From Rhabdophis nuchalis (Eukaryota; Chordata; Lepidosauria; Squamata; Natricidae), in the NCBI GenBank assembly GCA_039707465.1, contig CM077643.1:239666230-239730229 (forward strand): 64,000 bases of DNA. Direction: 5' to 3'. This document shows, one piece after another, positions 22,968 through 34,048 of the stretch; the stretch's first letter is position 1, and the number at the start of each line of letters is the position of its first letter. Below the pieces are notes generated by a model that saw nothing but the letters and a program-made list of their open reading frames with translations, was not told the DNA's origin and did not search any database. Made by a program: the position numbers and the translations under genes.

Positions 22968-24720
22968 CACACACAAAACAGATAGAGGTTAAGCAACCAT
23001 CCCACTCCCAAGCCTGGGAGTAAAACCAGGTTTTTAGACCCTGAACATCTTGAGAATGGGAGCAATGCATATGCTTATGGAGATATAACTCCCTTTAACC
23101 TTCACTACTGCCCCTAGTCTACTTCAAAGTTAGGATTCAGCAATATCTCAATAGCCACAACCTTGCGTTACAACTAAAGGTTTTTCAACATTAATCCAAA
23201 ACTGAATGTGTGCTTCCATCTTCAATCTTTCAAGTAGCGTATAATTTCTATTGGTCAATCTGTGCTACTGGCTTTAGGCACAATTATGCAAACTGTCCCT
23301 AGGTGAAACAGAAAATTAAATTCAAAAGTCACTTCAACTTGGCACCTGCCAAGTGTGTTGGGCTCCAAAAATACAATAGCCTTACTGCCTGGTAATTCTA
23401 GGAATTTTATCGCAACATATCTGAATGTGCCAACATGCACATTGTAAAAACGTACTAGCATTTAAGTCAACTGAAATTTTGACTAGTTAAAACAATCCAG
23501 CATGACAATAAGAAAGAAAGGTCATTGTCTTCTATAAAGGGTCAAAGGGTTACATTTTCTTCCTCTTTATTCCATGGAAGATTTGTGTAATCCCAATTCT
23601 TAATGTTATTATACATGGCTAATAAAAAATCTTAACACTAGTGGTATTATTTGTGTCCAGTTCTTGAGAAATTGCCAGATTTAAAATCCAGAATGACTTA
23701 AATTTACACTGATGCATATTAGCAGAAGAAAATCTTTTACACATGCCAAATTGCCCAATTTTTCCCCCAAGGGAGCATTTTCTTAAATCAAAGAATGAAC
23801 AATAAAGTTTAACTTTACTCTCTTTTCTAATAGATTTGGGGGACACAGAGTTTACTATGATGTTTATTAAACATCTGCTTACTGTTTATTGCCTCTCTTG
23901 TTCCACCAGAAAGCATTAACACTCATCAGAAATGAAAACCGCTCCAGGGTTACATAAGCTCCACATAAATCACCTGTATTAATTACAGAGTTGTAATATG
24001 GCATTGCATTTCCTGTTAATCACATGAGATATGCTCTCCTAAAAGTGGGCTATTTCCCTACTGAATCCCAGAGAGGAATGGAGTCTCAATGCCTTTTTTC
24101 TACCCAGTTTCCCCCCATCACAGCAGAACATCCCATACTATTCCATCTTAAATGGAGTCTTGACTAGAGCTTTTGGATGGCCTGGTGTGCCACTGTTAAT
24201 GTGGATTTACAAGTGTTCGCTGACCTGGGTTGAGATTTTTTTCAAAACTACAAATTTAGTTTACACATTTTGCTTAAAACTGACTTAAGATGTGTATGCA
24301 GTAATGTTTCTCTGCCCAGAACTGTGCAAAATATATTCTGAGTTGATCAATCTCTCCCTCACCCTGACCAAGTTGAAAAAGATAGGCAGTGCCAGCTTAA
24401 ACAAACAAGAGGTGTACATCTTGTAGAAGCAAACAAACTCTTTCAAATTGCTAGCTGTAATTCAGCAAAGACAATTGCCAAGTCCAAGTTGGAGCAAGGT
24501 CATTGGCAGTTTATGCAAGCCAAGCCAAAAATTGTCCAAAGCATAACATTTGCGTCAGAGCAGGGAAGTTTCTCTGCCAACAATATTTCAAGAACTGCCA
24601 GACAACACTTCTGATCTTGGAAATGCCTCATATATTCGTGTTCCTTTCATTGCCCTGGATTTGACTGCAGCTTTTTGCACTCATGCAAACCACAGCTACT
24701 CCTATCTTATGATTATGTCC
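22968..24720. other. Intergenic, no gene seen
   Basis: AT-rich, no supported exon or repeat. Confidence 0.5.
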
Positions 24721-24850
24721 CACCAAGTCACTGTTGACTTACGGTAGTTACAATATAAATAGACGTCTAAGATCTGTCCTCAATCTGCCCCTTTAGATCT
24801 TCCAACAGTGAAGTCATCCTTTCTATAATTGACTCCATTCATTTTACTGC
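24721..24850. mobile_element. Probable SINE-like dispersed repeat
   Basis: The stretch caccaagtcactgttgactt through aaatagacgtctaagatc and cttccaacagtgaag resembles a dispersed squamate repeat known to me from memory. Boundaries are not visible. Confidence 0.35.
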
Positions 24851-24889
24851 TAGTTGTTGTTTTCTCTTTCCTAGTACAAATAATTCATA

Positions 24890-25136
24890 ACTTAGGGCCA
24901 GAATTACAGAAGCCCTCTGGTCCCAGTTTTTGCCCTCCCCAGGCTTCAGGAAAGCCACTGGACCCTGGGGAGGGTGAAAAACAGCCCCACCAACAGTTGG
25001 GAAATGTGTTGTTTCCAGCCTCCGGAAAGACTGTGAGACCGGGGGGGGGGGGGCATTTTCGCCCTCCCCAGACTCCAAAAAAACCCATGCACGCAAGCGC
25101 TTTTGGTACCCACGAGAAAAAAGGTTTGCCATCACT
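24890..25136. mobile_element. hAT right end (cagtgatgg family), left part unclear
   Basis: The right terminus ggtttgccatcactg ends at 25136. The inside has repeated ccctccccaggct-type GC-rich units and a G-run. The left boundary and TSD could not be found, so it may be truncated. Confidence 0.5.
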
Positions 25137-25308
25137 GAACTAAATGGATCAGTGTTTACTTTTTATCTTAGAAGGTTGCTCCTAAAAGACTGTACTCTGG
25201 AGATGTACCGTATTTGCCGGCGTATAAGACAACTTTTTTGACCTGAAAAACATGCCTCCAAGTGGGGGGGTCGTCTTATACGCCGGGTGCACTTCAGTTG
25301 GGATAGAC

Positions 25309-26525
25309 CAGTGGTCGGCAAACCGCGCATGCGGCTCTTTGGCCCCTTGAACGTGGCTCTTCAGTCTCTCTCTGATTCCCTCCCTTCCTCCCTCTGTCTC
25401 TTTCTCTCTCTCTGTGCCTCTCTCTGTCTGCCTGTCGCCATCGCCGTCTCTGTCTACAGAATACGACGTGAAGCAGCGGCGAGTCTGCGCTGCTGCCGAG
25501 GCCATCCGCGAGGTCCCCTTCACGTTCCTCGTCTCCCCGGATGCCGTCCAGAGCCATCCACAGCCACGCAGAGACTTGCTGCTTTTCCACGCCATGCAAA
25601 AGATAGGCGTGCGCATGCCCCGCCCAATTACAATCTTGGAGAGTTCGTAGCGGTGGAAACTTGCGTTGTAATTGCACGCGCCTATCTTTTGCACAGCGTG
25701 GAAAAGCGGCAAGTCTCTGCGCGGCTGCGGATGGTTTCCTCCTTCCCCTCTGTCTCTGTCCCCTCTGTGTGTCTGTCAGACTCTGATTCCCTCCCTCCGT
25801 CTCTCTCTCGCTCTGGGCCTCTCTCTCTCTCTGTCACTGTCTCGCACGCTCTGTGGTGACGGCGAGGCCTTCCGCAGGGGCAGGGGCTGTCCCCTTCACG
25901 TTCCTCGTCTCCCCGGATGGCGTCCAGAGCCATCCGCAGCCGCGCGGAGACTTTCCGCTTTTCCACGCCGTGCAAAAGATAGACGTGCGCATGCCCTGCC
26001 CAATTACAATCTTGGAGAGTTCGTAGCGGTGGAAACTTACGTTGTAATTGCACGCGCCTATCTTTTGCATGGCGTGGGAAAGCGGCAAGTCTGCGCGGCT
26101 GCTGATGGTTCCAGGCGGCATCCGGGGAGACGAGGAACGTCAAGGGGACACCCCTCCCCCAGCGGAAGGCCTCGCCGTCACCACAGAGCCCGCCGCTCCT
26201 CCACGTGGTATTTTGTGGACAGTGACAGACAGAGAGAGACAGAGAGAAACAGAAAGAGAGAGAAAGAGAAAGAAGGGAAGAAAGAAAAGAAAAGAAAGTT
26301 GATGAGAGAACTTATGACCACAATTGAGCCCAAAATTTTGGTTGCTAAGCAAGACCGTTGTTAAGTGAGTTTCACCACAGTTTCCAAATTGGCCATGCAC
26401 ACCCGGTCACATGACCGCTGAACCACTCCCACAAAACAGGCCACACCTTCCGGCTCTCAAAAGTAATCTCAATCGAGGTATTGTTGATATTTGGCTCTTT
26501 TGACTAATGAGTTTGCCGACCACTG
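25309..26525. mobile_element. hAT element (TIR cagtggtcggcaaac), nested
   Basis: Ends cagtggtcggcaaaccg and gtttgccgaccactg. Exact TSD ggatagac (25301-25308, 26526-26533). It sits in the 5' region of the pogo element, upstream of the transposase ORF. The interior has pyrimidine tracts, GC-rich inverted units repeated at least twice (for example the phrase gagagttcgtagcggtgg), then a purine tract and the aacttatgaccacaattg module. Open frames inside are not believed to be genes. Confidence 0.93.
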
Positions 26526-26813
26526 GGATAGACATAGTGGTCTTCCGATACTCGCCCGGTGCCCATAGTGGCCTCCCGATGCCCGCCCACCTCATTCTAC
26601 ATACCGGCGGGTCATCAGCGTGGCTGTGGCGAGCATCAGCAGCGAGACAGGGGTGCCAGCCTTTTCGGCCCGTTCTGCTCGGCGGGAAGCAGCAGCGCTC
26701 TGGCCCGCCCCTTGTCTACGCAGAGCTCGCGCATGCGCACTAGCGCAGTCGCGTTGTGTCAATGGTACTGTAATGGCACTAATATGGCACTAATGCACAA
26801 TACACCATACAAA

Positions 26814-28142
26814 ATGTCCAGCAGTCAAACCCCTATCAACCCTATCATGGCACCAAAAAGAAAGAAATATGATGCAAGTTTTAAACTTAAAGTTGTAAAT
26901 TTTGCCATGGAACATAATAATTGCGCTGCTGCAAGACAATATGGAGTAACAGAAAAGATGGTTCGGGACTGGAAATCAAATGAAAAAGCATTAAAGAGTA
27001 TGCCAAGGGGTAAGTGTGCATTAAGAAGAGGCATCGCACACTGGCCAGAACTCGAAAAACATGTAGCAGATATGGTGGCTCAGCATCGCCAAAACGGTTA
27101 TGTGGTGACACGAAATACAATACGCTTGTTTGCACTTCAGTGGGCCAAATCTAACCCCGATCACAGCAACAATTTTAAGGCCACTATATCCTGGTGTAGT
27201 AGATTCATGGCAAGGCATGGTCTGGTACTAAGGCAAAAGGCAAAAATTGCCCAAAAATTACCTGCAGATCAGGATAACAAAGTGGATAGGTTCCATCGAT
27301 ACGTAATACAACAGCGCACTAAACATGGCTATGCGTTAAGTAATATTGGAAATATGGATGAAACTCCAATGAATTTTGATATGATTGGAAATAAAACTGT
27401 CCATCATAAAGGTGAAAAAACTATTTTGATAAAAACAACAGGACATGAGAAGTCAAGTTTTACAGTGGTACTAGCATGCACAGCTGATGGCATGCTAGTA
27501 CCTATGAAACCTATGATTATTTTTAAAAGGAAAACCATGCCAAAACTCAAGTTCCCTGCTGGTTGTTTTGTGCACGTGCATGAAAAAGGCTGGATGGATG
27601 AGGAGGGTGTGAAACTATGGCTGGATAATGTATGGAGCAGACGACCAGGTGGTCTACTTCAAAAACGTAGTCTACTTGTGTGGGATATGTTCAGGGCTCA
27701 TTTAACTCCCACCACCAAGGAAAGGCTTGCAAGAATAAAAACAGATGCAGCAGTTATTCCTGCAGGATTGACATCATTGGTACAGCCCCTGGATGTGTGC
27801 CTAAACAAGCCTTTTAAAGATCGCATTCGAGAACAGTGGAATGAATGGATGGTTAGCGGCGAAAAGTCATACACAAAAGGAGGAAACATGCGTGCTCCAC
27901 AGTTGGATGTTTTGTGCCAATTTGTCATAAAAGCCTGGAATGATATTGATGCACAAACAGTAATCAAGTCTTTCAAGAAGTGTGGCATATCAAATTCATT
28001 AGATGGTATGGAGGACGAGTACTTGTGGCAAGATGAAGATGAAGAGGAAGCTAAAGCTGAGGCCACATCATCTGACACGAAATTAGATCCATGCATGACT
28101 GCCTTACAACTGTATCACAAGATGTCATTGATGAACTTTTAA
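26814..28142 (+). CDS. pogo/Tigger-type transposase
   Basis: Catalyses excision and reinsertion of the element at TA. The frame is open upstream to 26559, but the family-like start is Met at 26814 or 26847 (MAPKRKKYDASFKLKVV), where the N-terminal helix-turn-helix DNA-binding domain begins. A second, CENP-B-like helix-turn-helix region spans roughly residues 60-140. The DDE catalytic core follows: NMDETP holds the first Asp, FTVVLACTADG is the conserved central strand, LLVWDMFRAH holds the second Asp, and LTSLVQPLDVCLNKPFK holds the third acidic residue region. The C-terminus is acidic (DEDEEEAKAEA). The frame ends at 28142, but the likely native tail (SDDEQEFEGF) lies in another frame to 28177. 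A single frameshift near 28100-28120 therefore separates them. The core looks intact. Confidence 0.9.
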   Translation: MSSSQTPINPIMAPKRKKYDASFKLKVVNFAMEHNNCAAARQYGVTEKMVRDWKSNEKALKSMPRGKCALRRGIAHWPELEKHVADMVAQHRQNGYVVTRNTIRLFALQWAKSNPDHSNNFKATISWCSRFMARHGLVLRQKAKIAQKLPADQDNKVDRFHRYVIQQRTKHGYALSNIGNMDETPMNFDMIGNKTVHHKGEKTILIKTTGHEKSSFTVVLACTADGMLVPMKPMIIFKRKTMPKLKFPAGCFVHVHEKGWMDEEGVKLWLDNVWSRRPGGLLQKRSLLVWDMFRAHLTPTTKERLARIKTDAAVIPAGLTSLVQPLDVCLNKPFKDRIREQWNEWMVSGEKSYTKGGNMRAPQLDVLCQFVIKAWNDIDAQTVIKSFKKCGISNSLDGMEDEYLWQDEDEEEAKAEATSSDTKLDPCMTALQLYHKMSLMNF

Positions 28143-28784
28143 TATCAGATGACGAACAGGAGTTTGAAGGCTTTTAAAGGGAAACTGTCACGCCAGCAAA
28201 CTTGCCCGGCACTTGCTCTCTCCCTCTATTTGTTATCTTCCTTCTATCATTGACAGTTCCAGTTTGGTTAACAGCTTAGAAAACAAACAGCATGGTAGCT
28301 CCCATAGGTTTATTGTTCCATTCAGCTTTAGTGAATTAGCCTCTGGCATTTACTATTGGCTGGTATAATACAGGAGGGGGAGGGGTCTTAGCCACTCTCA
28401 CACTATTTACCGTATGAACATTCCTTTGGGAGCTCAGCAAGATCTGACGAAGGGGGCATGTCCCCAGAAACATGTTACCTATCCCGTGATTTTGCTGATC
28501 CAATGTTTATGCTCTTGATGTGCAACTTGCACTGTTTTATGTTTACATGTTTGATAACATACAGCCTTGTGACAGTTTTCCTGCATGTCATAAGCATTTG
28601 AATATAAATTAACATGTTGAAATCAAATCTGATGTTCTTTTACGTTTTATTTGGTGTGTGGAAGGTGTGCGGAAGAGGGGGTAGTCTTATACGGCGAGTA
28701 TATAACAAACTCTATATTTTGAGTGGAAATGATGGGGGGGTCGTCTTCTACGCCCAGTCGTCTTATACGCCGGCAAATACGGTA

Positions 28785-29275
28785 CTTGTTTTTATGCATA
28801 GGTTATCCCTTTTATTCTGAGTATCTTCCCTAGTGAGATATTCTACCTCCATGTGAATACCCATTTCTCTTAATTTGGAGCTGCTGCTTCAAGAACCTGG
28901 AACACAGAAAGGAGATTTTACAAAGCAGACAAATCTAAGCTGCTTTTTCTTGTCACTTTACCAGGAATGGTAATTGGACCATATCAACCCCCATCATTTT
29001 GGATTAAATATCTCCTTTACAGTCATGCAGTTTTAATTAATATTCCACAGTATTCATAATGTTATCCTGTCTCTCATTTAAAATTTAATTAAAATCACTT
29101 CTGAGATCATCAAAGTTGCAAATTAGACAGATTAGATAAAAGTTTGTTGCAAAGGCACACTAAGAATACACATTTAAGGAATGTATACACCATCTATTAT
29201 GGATAATAAACTGAAGAGTTTTATTTCAGCAATATAAATGGTTCATATCTGGCTCTGACCTGGCAGTTCGGGTTC
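28785..29275. other. Intergenic, no gene seen
   Basis: AT-rich spacer between the pogo element and the next hAT. Confidence 0.5.
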
Positions 29276-29283
29276 TGCTAGAT

Positions 29284-30533
29284 CAGTGGTCGGCAAACCG
29301 CGGCTCGCGAGCCGCACGCGGCTCTTTGGCCCCTTGAATGTGGCTCTTCAGTCTCTCTGATTCCCTCCCTCCCTTCCTCCCTCTCTCTCTCTCTGTGCCT
29401 CTCTCTGTCTGCCGGTCACTGTGTCCACAGAATACCGCATGAAGTAGTGGCGACTCTGCGCTGCTGGCGACGCCATCCACGAGGTCCCTCTCGCGTTCCC
29501 CGTCTTTCCCGATGGCGTCTGGAATGATCAGGGGCCGTGCAGAAACTCGGCGCTTTTCCACGGTGTGGAAAAGATAGGCGCGTGCAGGTCCTGCAAAATT
29601 ACAGCGCAGATTCGCACCGCTACGAACTCTCCGAGGCTGTAATCAGGCCGGGCATGCACGCGGAAAAGATCGGCGCGCCCATGCCCCGCTCGATTACAGC
29701 CTCGGAGAGTTCGTAGCGGTGCGAATCTGCGCTGTAATTTTGCAAGACCTGCACGCGCCTATCTTTTCCACACTGTGGAAAAGCGCCGAGTTTCTGCACG
29801 GCCCCTGATCACTCCAGACGCCATCGGGGAAGACGGGGAACGCGAGGGGGACCTCGCGGATGGCGTCGCCGGCAGCACAGAGTCGCCGCTGCTTCACGCG
29901 GTATTCTGCGGACACAGTGACCGGCAGACAGAGAGAGGCACAGAGAGAGAGAGAGGGAGGAACGGAATCAGAATCTGACAGACACAGAATGACAGAGAGA
30001 GACAGGAAGGGAGGGGAGAGACACAGAGATAAGAGGGAGGGAGGAAAGAAAGGCAGACACAGAGAGAGAATGACAGAGACAGAGGGAGGGAGGGAGGGAA
30101 GGAGGGAGAGAAAGAGCCACAGAGAGAGAGAGTCAGACAGACTCAGAGAATGATAGAAAGAGACAGAGAGGGAGGGAGGGAGAGAGAGAGATAAAGAGCC
30201 ACAGAGAGAGACAGACAGACTCAGAGAGAGAGAGACAGAAAGAGAGAGAAAGAGAAAGAAAGAGAAAGAAGGGAAGAAAGAAAAGAAAGAAAAAGAAAGT
30301 GGGACAGAGATGAAAGAGAACTTATGACCACAATTGAGGCCAAAATTTTGGTTGCTAAGCAAGACCGTTGTTAAGTGAATTTCCCCACATTTCCAAGTTG
30401 GCCACGCCCACCCGGTCACATGACTGCCGAGCCACTCCCACAAAACAGGCCACACCTTCTGGCTCTCAAAAAAATTTCAATCGTGGTATTGTTGATATTT
30501 GGCTCTTTTGACTAATGAGTTTGCCGACCACTG
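29284..30533. mobile_element. hAT element with long fold-back (TIR cagtggtcggcaaac)
   Basis: Ends cagtggtcggcaaaccg and ttgccgaccactg with exact TSD tgctagat (29276-29283, 30534-30541). The left half forms an inverted repeat with arms of roughly 270-300 bp (about 29378-29655 and 29690-29970) around a GC-rich centre. A purine tract (about 29930-30300) and the aacttatgaccacaattg module follow. It shares its cargo with the element at 25309. Confidence 0.94.
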
Positions 30534-30541
30534 TGCTAGAT

Positions 30542-30844
30542 TAATAAAATTGAAGTACATGGAAGTGTGGTTTGGATGTGAGCTGTGCAATATACAGTCA
30601 GGGGTCATATATTGCTTGATTTAACTGACTCTATCACTGTGGCTTGTAAACCCTGATTTATCACTTAATATGTTGTGTAATCTCAGCTAATTGTAATTCA
30701 GAAAATAATGTTTAAATAAACCATGGCACAGAAAAACCCGAGGCAATGGAATATGTGAACCCAATCATAATCTACAATATACAGAATGCAGAAAAAATAC
30801 CTGATAACTTCTTGGCCTATGGGTAAAGGTTATTTGATTTTCAA
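30542..30844. other. Intergenic, no gene seen
   Basis: Short AT-rich spacer, nothing recognised. Confidence 0.5.
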
Positions 30845-31085
30845 AACTACTCCAGACCAATTCGTAATTTATGGATAGTCTTCAAGGATAGCCTCAGGTA
30901 GAGTACATTGCAATAATCCAGGCAAGAAATCACCAAGGAATACAAGACTTCTGGGTTAGGAACAGATGCCTTCAATAGGAATCTATGCGAACTGGTAGTT
31001 AACATAAGTGCAGCCCATCTCTGAGAAGGATACTGTGGTTGATGGTATCAAAAACTGCTGAGTTCCAGGATGCTTTTTGAAGCAC
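30845..31085 (-). mobile_element. Old L2-like LINE fragment
   Basis: Gtagagtacattgcaataat matches the L2 minus-strand segment gtagagagcattgcaatag of the young copy at 7800. Ggttgatggtatcaaaaac matches the segment near 8450. The intervening RT core is missing or decayed. Confidence 0.7.
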
Positions 31086-31089
31086 TGAA

Positions 31090-32430
31090 AGTAAAATTCC
31101 TAGTATAAAAATAATATGCCAGTTAAGAGATAGGGGAGAAAAAACAAATATTGTGTGAACATAAAAGCAAATCATGCAATTGCATGGATGTTTAGACTTG
31201 TTTCTTAAAATCACTAATATTTAATGTATACACTATAAGAGTCCAGACTTGCAGTTACTAAGGATATTTAGCTATCTTCACATATTGTAATATGGCTTCA
31301 ATATTCATTGACAATCATTAGATTGATGTAGGAAAAACAGACAAACTCTTTAAAGTAGGAATAGTTTATTTGCGCACAGGTCCAGCAAAAGCTGCAAAGC
31401 TCGTAAAAATGTCTGAACCCTGTCAGACTGACAAAGACCCTCTTTTATACCCTCGATTACGTATATATTCCTGTTATCCTACATTTGCCCAAATATGGGG
31501 TTGGGGGAATCGAAAACAGGCCAGTTTAGACAGTTTGCTTAGGTCAACAAGATATATGCATTTGGAAGCTATTTGTGGTTAGTACAGAGATTGATTAGGG
31601 AAGTTGCAGCAGAATGTCGTGGGAGAATACCGGAATAACAGGATGCATCTATCTGGGTCACCAAGACCCTTTTGCGAATACAGCAGTTTAATATTGAGCA
31701 TATCTTGCAATCTTGTGCCTTGACCAAAGATTACTTGACCAGTGTTAGAGGCCTAGGCCAGCCTTAGACTTATGCAGCTTCTGGTGCTTCCTCAAGATAG
31801 GGTGCAGTGTTAGGATACACGTACTTTGGTTCATATGCTCTGTATCATACCTCAACTAAGATCCAAGCTACCGTCTTGTTGGATTAGCCATCCTACAGCA
31901 GGTTTTCCCTGGTTTCTAGTAAACGAAGAGTAAAGTGTCCTTTCCCCCTGGAACACAGTGCTGTAGCGGAGTGGGTAATGTGGGAAGCATGGGTGATTTT
32001 TCTAATAGCAATAAACTTGATTCTAGTAATTTTCTTCGCTTCTTTACAATGCTTATCCAAGCGTATAATCTTGGCATGTACAAATTTCACGGTTGTTCTA
32101 AGGAACGGAAACTGAATGTGCTTTACTTCTTCTCTTAAAAAGAATGATCTAAAGAAGATGTAGTAGAAAGATATGTAAATCGATTTTGGCATGAAGGGAA
32201 TGCCTAAAAATGGGTTTTTCCATGTGTACTGATACCATTGTAGGAAGTTAAAACCCACCCCTCTCCTAGAAAAATGAAATATCCTGGGAAATATTGAAAA
32301 GGCAGGGATTATATTTCCCTGAATAAGAAATGGAGAAAGTTTTTAGGAAGGAAATAGACTTACTCTTAATAGTCCCCCACCTTTCCATTAAAAACATAAC
32401 AAAAATCTCCCCTCTTCAGCTCCAGGGTGA
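31090..32430. other. Intergenic, possible unassigned repeat
   Basis: The part at about 31330-31900 has mixed composition (for example aatagtttatttgcgcac) that could be an old LTR, but no paired ends, primer site or coding remnant was seen. No gene supported. Confidence 0.35.
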
Positions 32431-32441
32431 TGGGATTAAGG

Positions 32442-32870
32442 CAGGGGTCCCCAACCTTTTTGGCACCAGGGACTGGTTTCATTTTAAAAAAAATTCTGCG
32501 GACCGGTGGGCATGGCTTGGCCGGCGTAGAGGGGGAGCGGGGGGGGGAGGGGGAACAGGTGGCGCATGCGTGTGCGGGGGTGTGTGTGTCAGCTCACTCA
32601 CCCCTCTTAGCCCGGTGGGCATGGCTTGGCCGGCGTAGAGGGGGAGCGGGGGGGGGGGGACAGGTGGCGCATGCGCGCACGGGGGTGTGTGCGTCAGCTC
32701 ACTCACCCCTCTTAGCCCCCAACGGCACGAGTGGCTGCGCATGCGCTCTCCCGCCCCTGGCGCGCTCTGCCCAGGGGGCTGCTCCCTCCTTCTTCGTCCT
32801 CCTCTCTGGCCCGCGGCCCGGTTTCTATCAAGCCACAGATGGCCCGCGGCCTGGGGGTTGGGGACCCCTG
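32442..32870. mobile_element. hAT MITE (TIR caggggtccccaacc), copy 1 of a duplication
   Basis: Ends caggggtccccaacc and gttggggacccctg, exact TSD gattaagg (32434-32441, 32871-32878). It contains an internal tandem duplication of about 100 bp (two copies of ggtgggcatggcttggccgg and what follows, 32505-32703). It is the original insertion; 32971-34048 is its duplicate. Confidence 0.93.
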
Positions 32871-32970
32871 GATTAAGGCATGATAGTATTAGCCCTTTAG
32901 CCATCGCGCCACAGGGCACCTGGGAAGAAGCAATGCTCAACCAAACTTGGACTCAAAACACAGCCTAGAG

Positions 32971-34048
32971 CAGGGGTCCCCAACCTTTTTGGCACCAGGG
33001 ACCAGTTTCATTTAAAAAAAAATTCTGCGGACCGGTGGGCATGGCTTGGCTGGCGTAGAGGGGGAGCGGGGGGGGGAGGGGGAACAGGTGGCGCATGCGC
33101 GTGCGGGGGGGTGTGTGTCGGCTCACTCACGCCTCTTAGCCCCCAATGGCACGAGTGGGGGCGTTTCATCAGGTACGCCTGATGCGCCAATTGCCCCCCT
33201 TACTGGACCGGGCTGCCCTTCGCACAGTCACTCAAGCTCTCGTGACGTCCCGACTCGTCTACTGTAATGCTCTCTACATGGGGCTTCCCTTGAGGTGCAC
33301 TCGAAAGCTACTGCTAGTCCAAAACGCAGCCGCGTGGGTAATTACGGGAGCCACCAGATGCTCCCACATAACACCGATCCTGCGCGAGCTGCATTGGCTT
33401 CCTGTGGCCTTTCGGGTGCGCTTCAAGGTTTTGACGACCATCTTTAAAGCGTTCCATGGCTCGGGGCCTAGTTATATGCGAGACCGCCTTCTGTCCCATA
33501 CATCCCTTAGACCGATCCGCTCCCACAGAGAGGGCCTTCTCAGGGTGCCGTCGGCTGGACAATGCCGACTGGCGACACCCAGGGGAAGAGCCTTCTCTGT
33601 GGCGGGCCCAGCCCTTTGGAACGACCTACCCCCTGAATTACGCACTATCACCGACCTCCGCCTCTTCCGCCAATGTCTAAAGACATATCTCTTCCAACAA
33701 GCCGGCCTAGCCTAACCTCCCATGGGGACTTTTAGAAAGTTTTAAATTGGGTTTTTAATAATTTGGTTTTAGCATAGGATCAGGTAATTTAATATATATT
33801 TTAAATTATTTATTTATTCTTGTACTTTTGTATATTTTTAAACTTCCTGTACGCCGCCCTGGGTCCTCTGTGGAGAAGGGCGGGATATAAATATAATAAA
33901 AATGAAAAAAAATGAAAAATGAGCTCTCCCGCCCCTGGCGTGCTCTGCCCAGGGGGCTGCCCCCTCTTTCTTCGTCCTCCTCTCTGGCCCGCGGCCCGGT
34001 TTCTATCAAGCCACAGACGGCCCGCGGCCTGGGGGTTGGGGACCCCTG
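32971..34048. mobile_element. hAT MITE, duplicated copy with L2 inserted
   Basis: Near identical to 32442-32870 but with one instead of two internal 100-bp units and with an L2 fragment at 33159-33922. Its right flank repeats the right flank of copy 1 (gattaagg through gcctagag, 34049-34148). Its left flank is that same gcctagag and not gattaagg, so it arose by duplication and not by ordinary insertion. Confidence 0.93.
33159..33922 (+). mobile_element. L2-like LINE 3' fragment inside hAT
   Basis: ORF2 C-terminal part is open from about 33146 to 33715 (QVRLMRQLPPLLDRAALRTV ... LDY-like region ... HWLPV). The UTR follows with gccgccctgggtcctc and an A-rich tail. About 10 bases of the target (ctgcgcatgc in copy 1) are missing at the junction, and no clear TSD is visible. 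Confidence 0.9.

Larger units (their letters stand above)
25208..28782 (+). mobile_element. pogo/Tigger-type DNA transposon
   Basis: The left TIR ccgtatttgccggcgtataa is matched by ttatacgccggcaaatacgg at the right. TA flanks both ends (25206-25207, 28783-28784). Without the 1.2-kb hAT nested at 25309-26525 the element is about 2.35 kb, a normal size for an autonomous pogo-group element. It encodes a long transposase at 26814-28142. TIRs of related MITEs (45045-46065, 42786-43247) are similar but not identical. Confidence 0.92.

Noticed and set aside
25287..26364. Several open frames of 80-230 residues
   Set aside because: They overlap on both strands inside the nested hAT, are low-complexity or derived from inverted repeats, and match no family.
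26559..26813. N-terminal extension of the transposase frame
   Set aside because: It reads through the element's 5' leader with no domain; the DNA-binding domain starts after the Met at 26814 or 26847.
29694..30455. 253-residue open frame on the minus strand
   Set aside because: Composed of simple-repeat Ser/Leu/Phe within the hAT at 29284.
31330..31900. Possible solo LTR of an endogenous retrovirus
   Set aside because: No paired TG...CA ends, TSD, primer site or coding remnant could be seen.
32963..32970. gcctagag as an ordinary TSD of the second hAT copy
   Set aside because: It is not present directly after that copy's right end, where gattaagg occurs instead; it marks the duplication junction.
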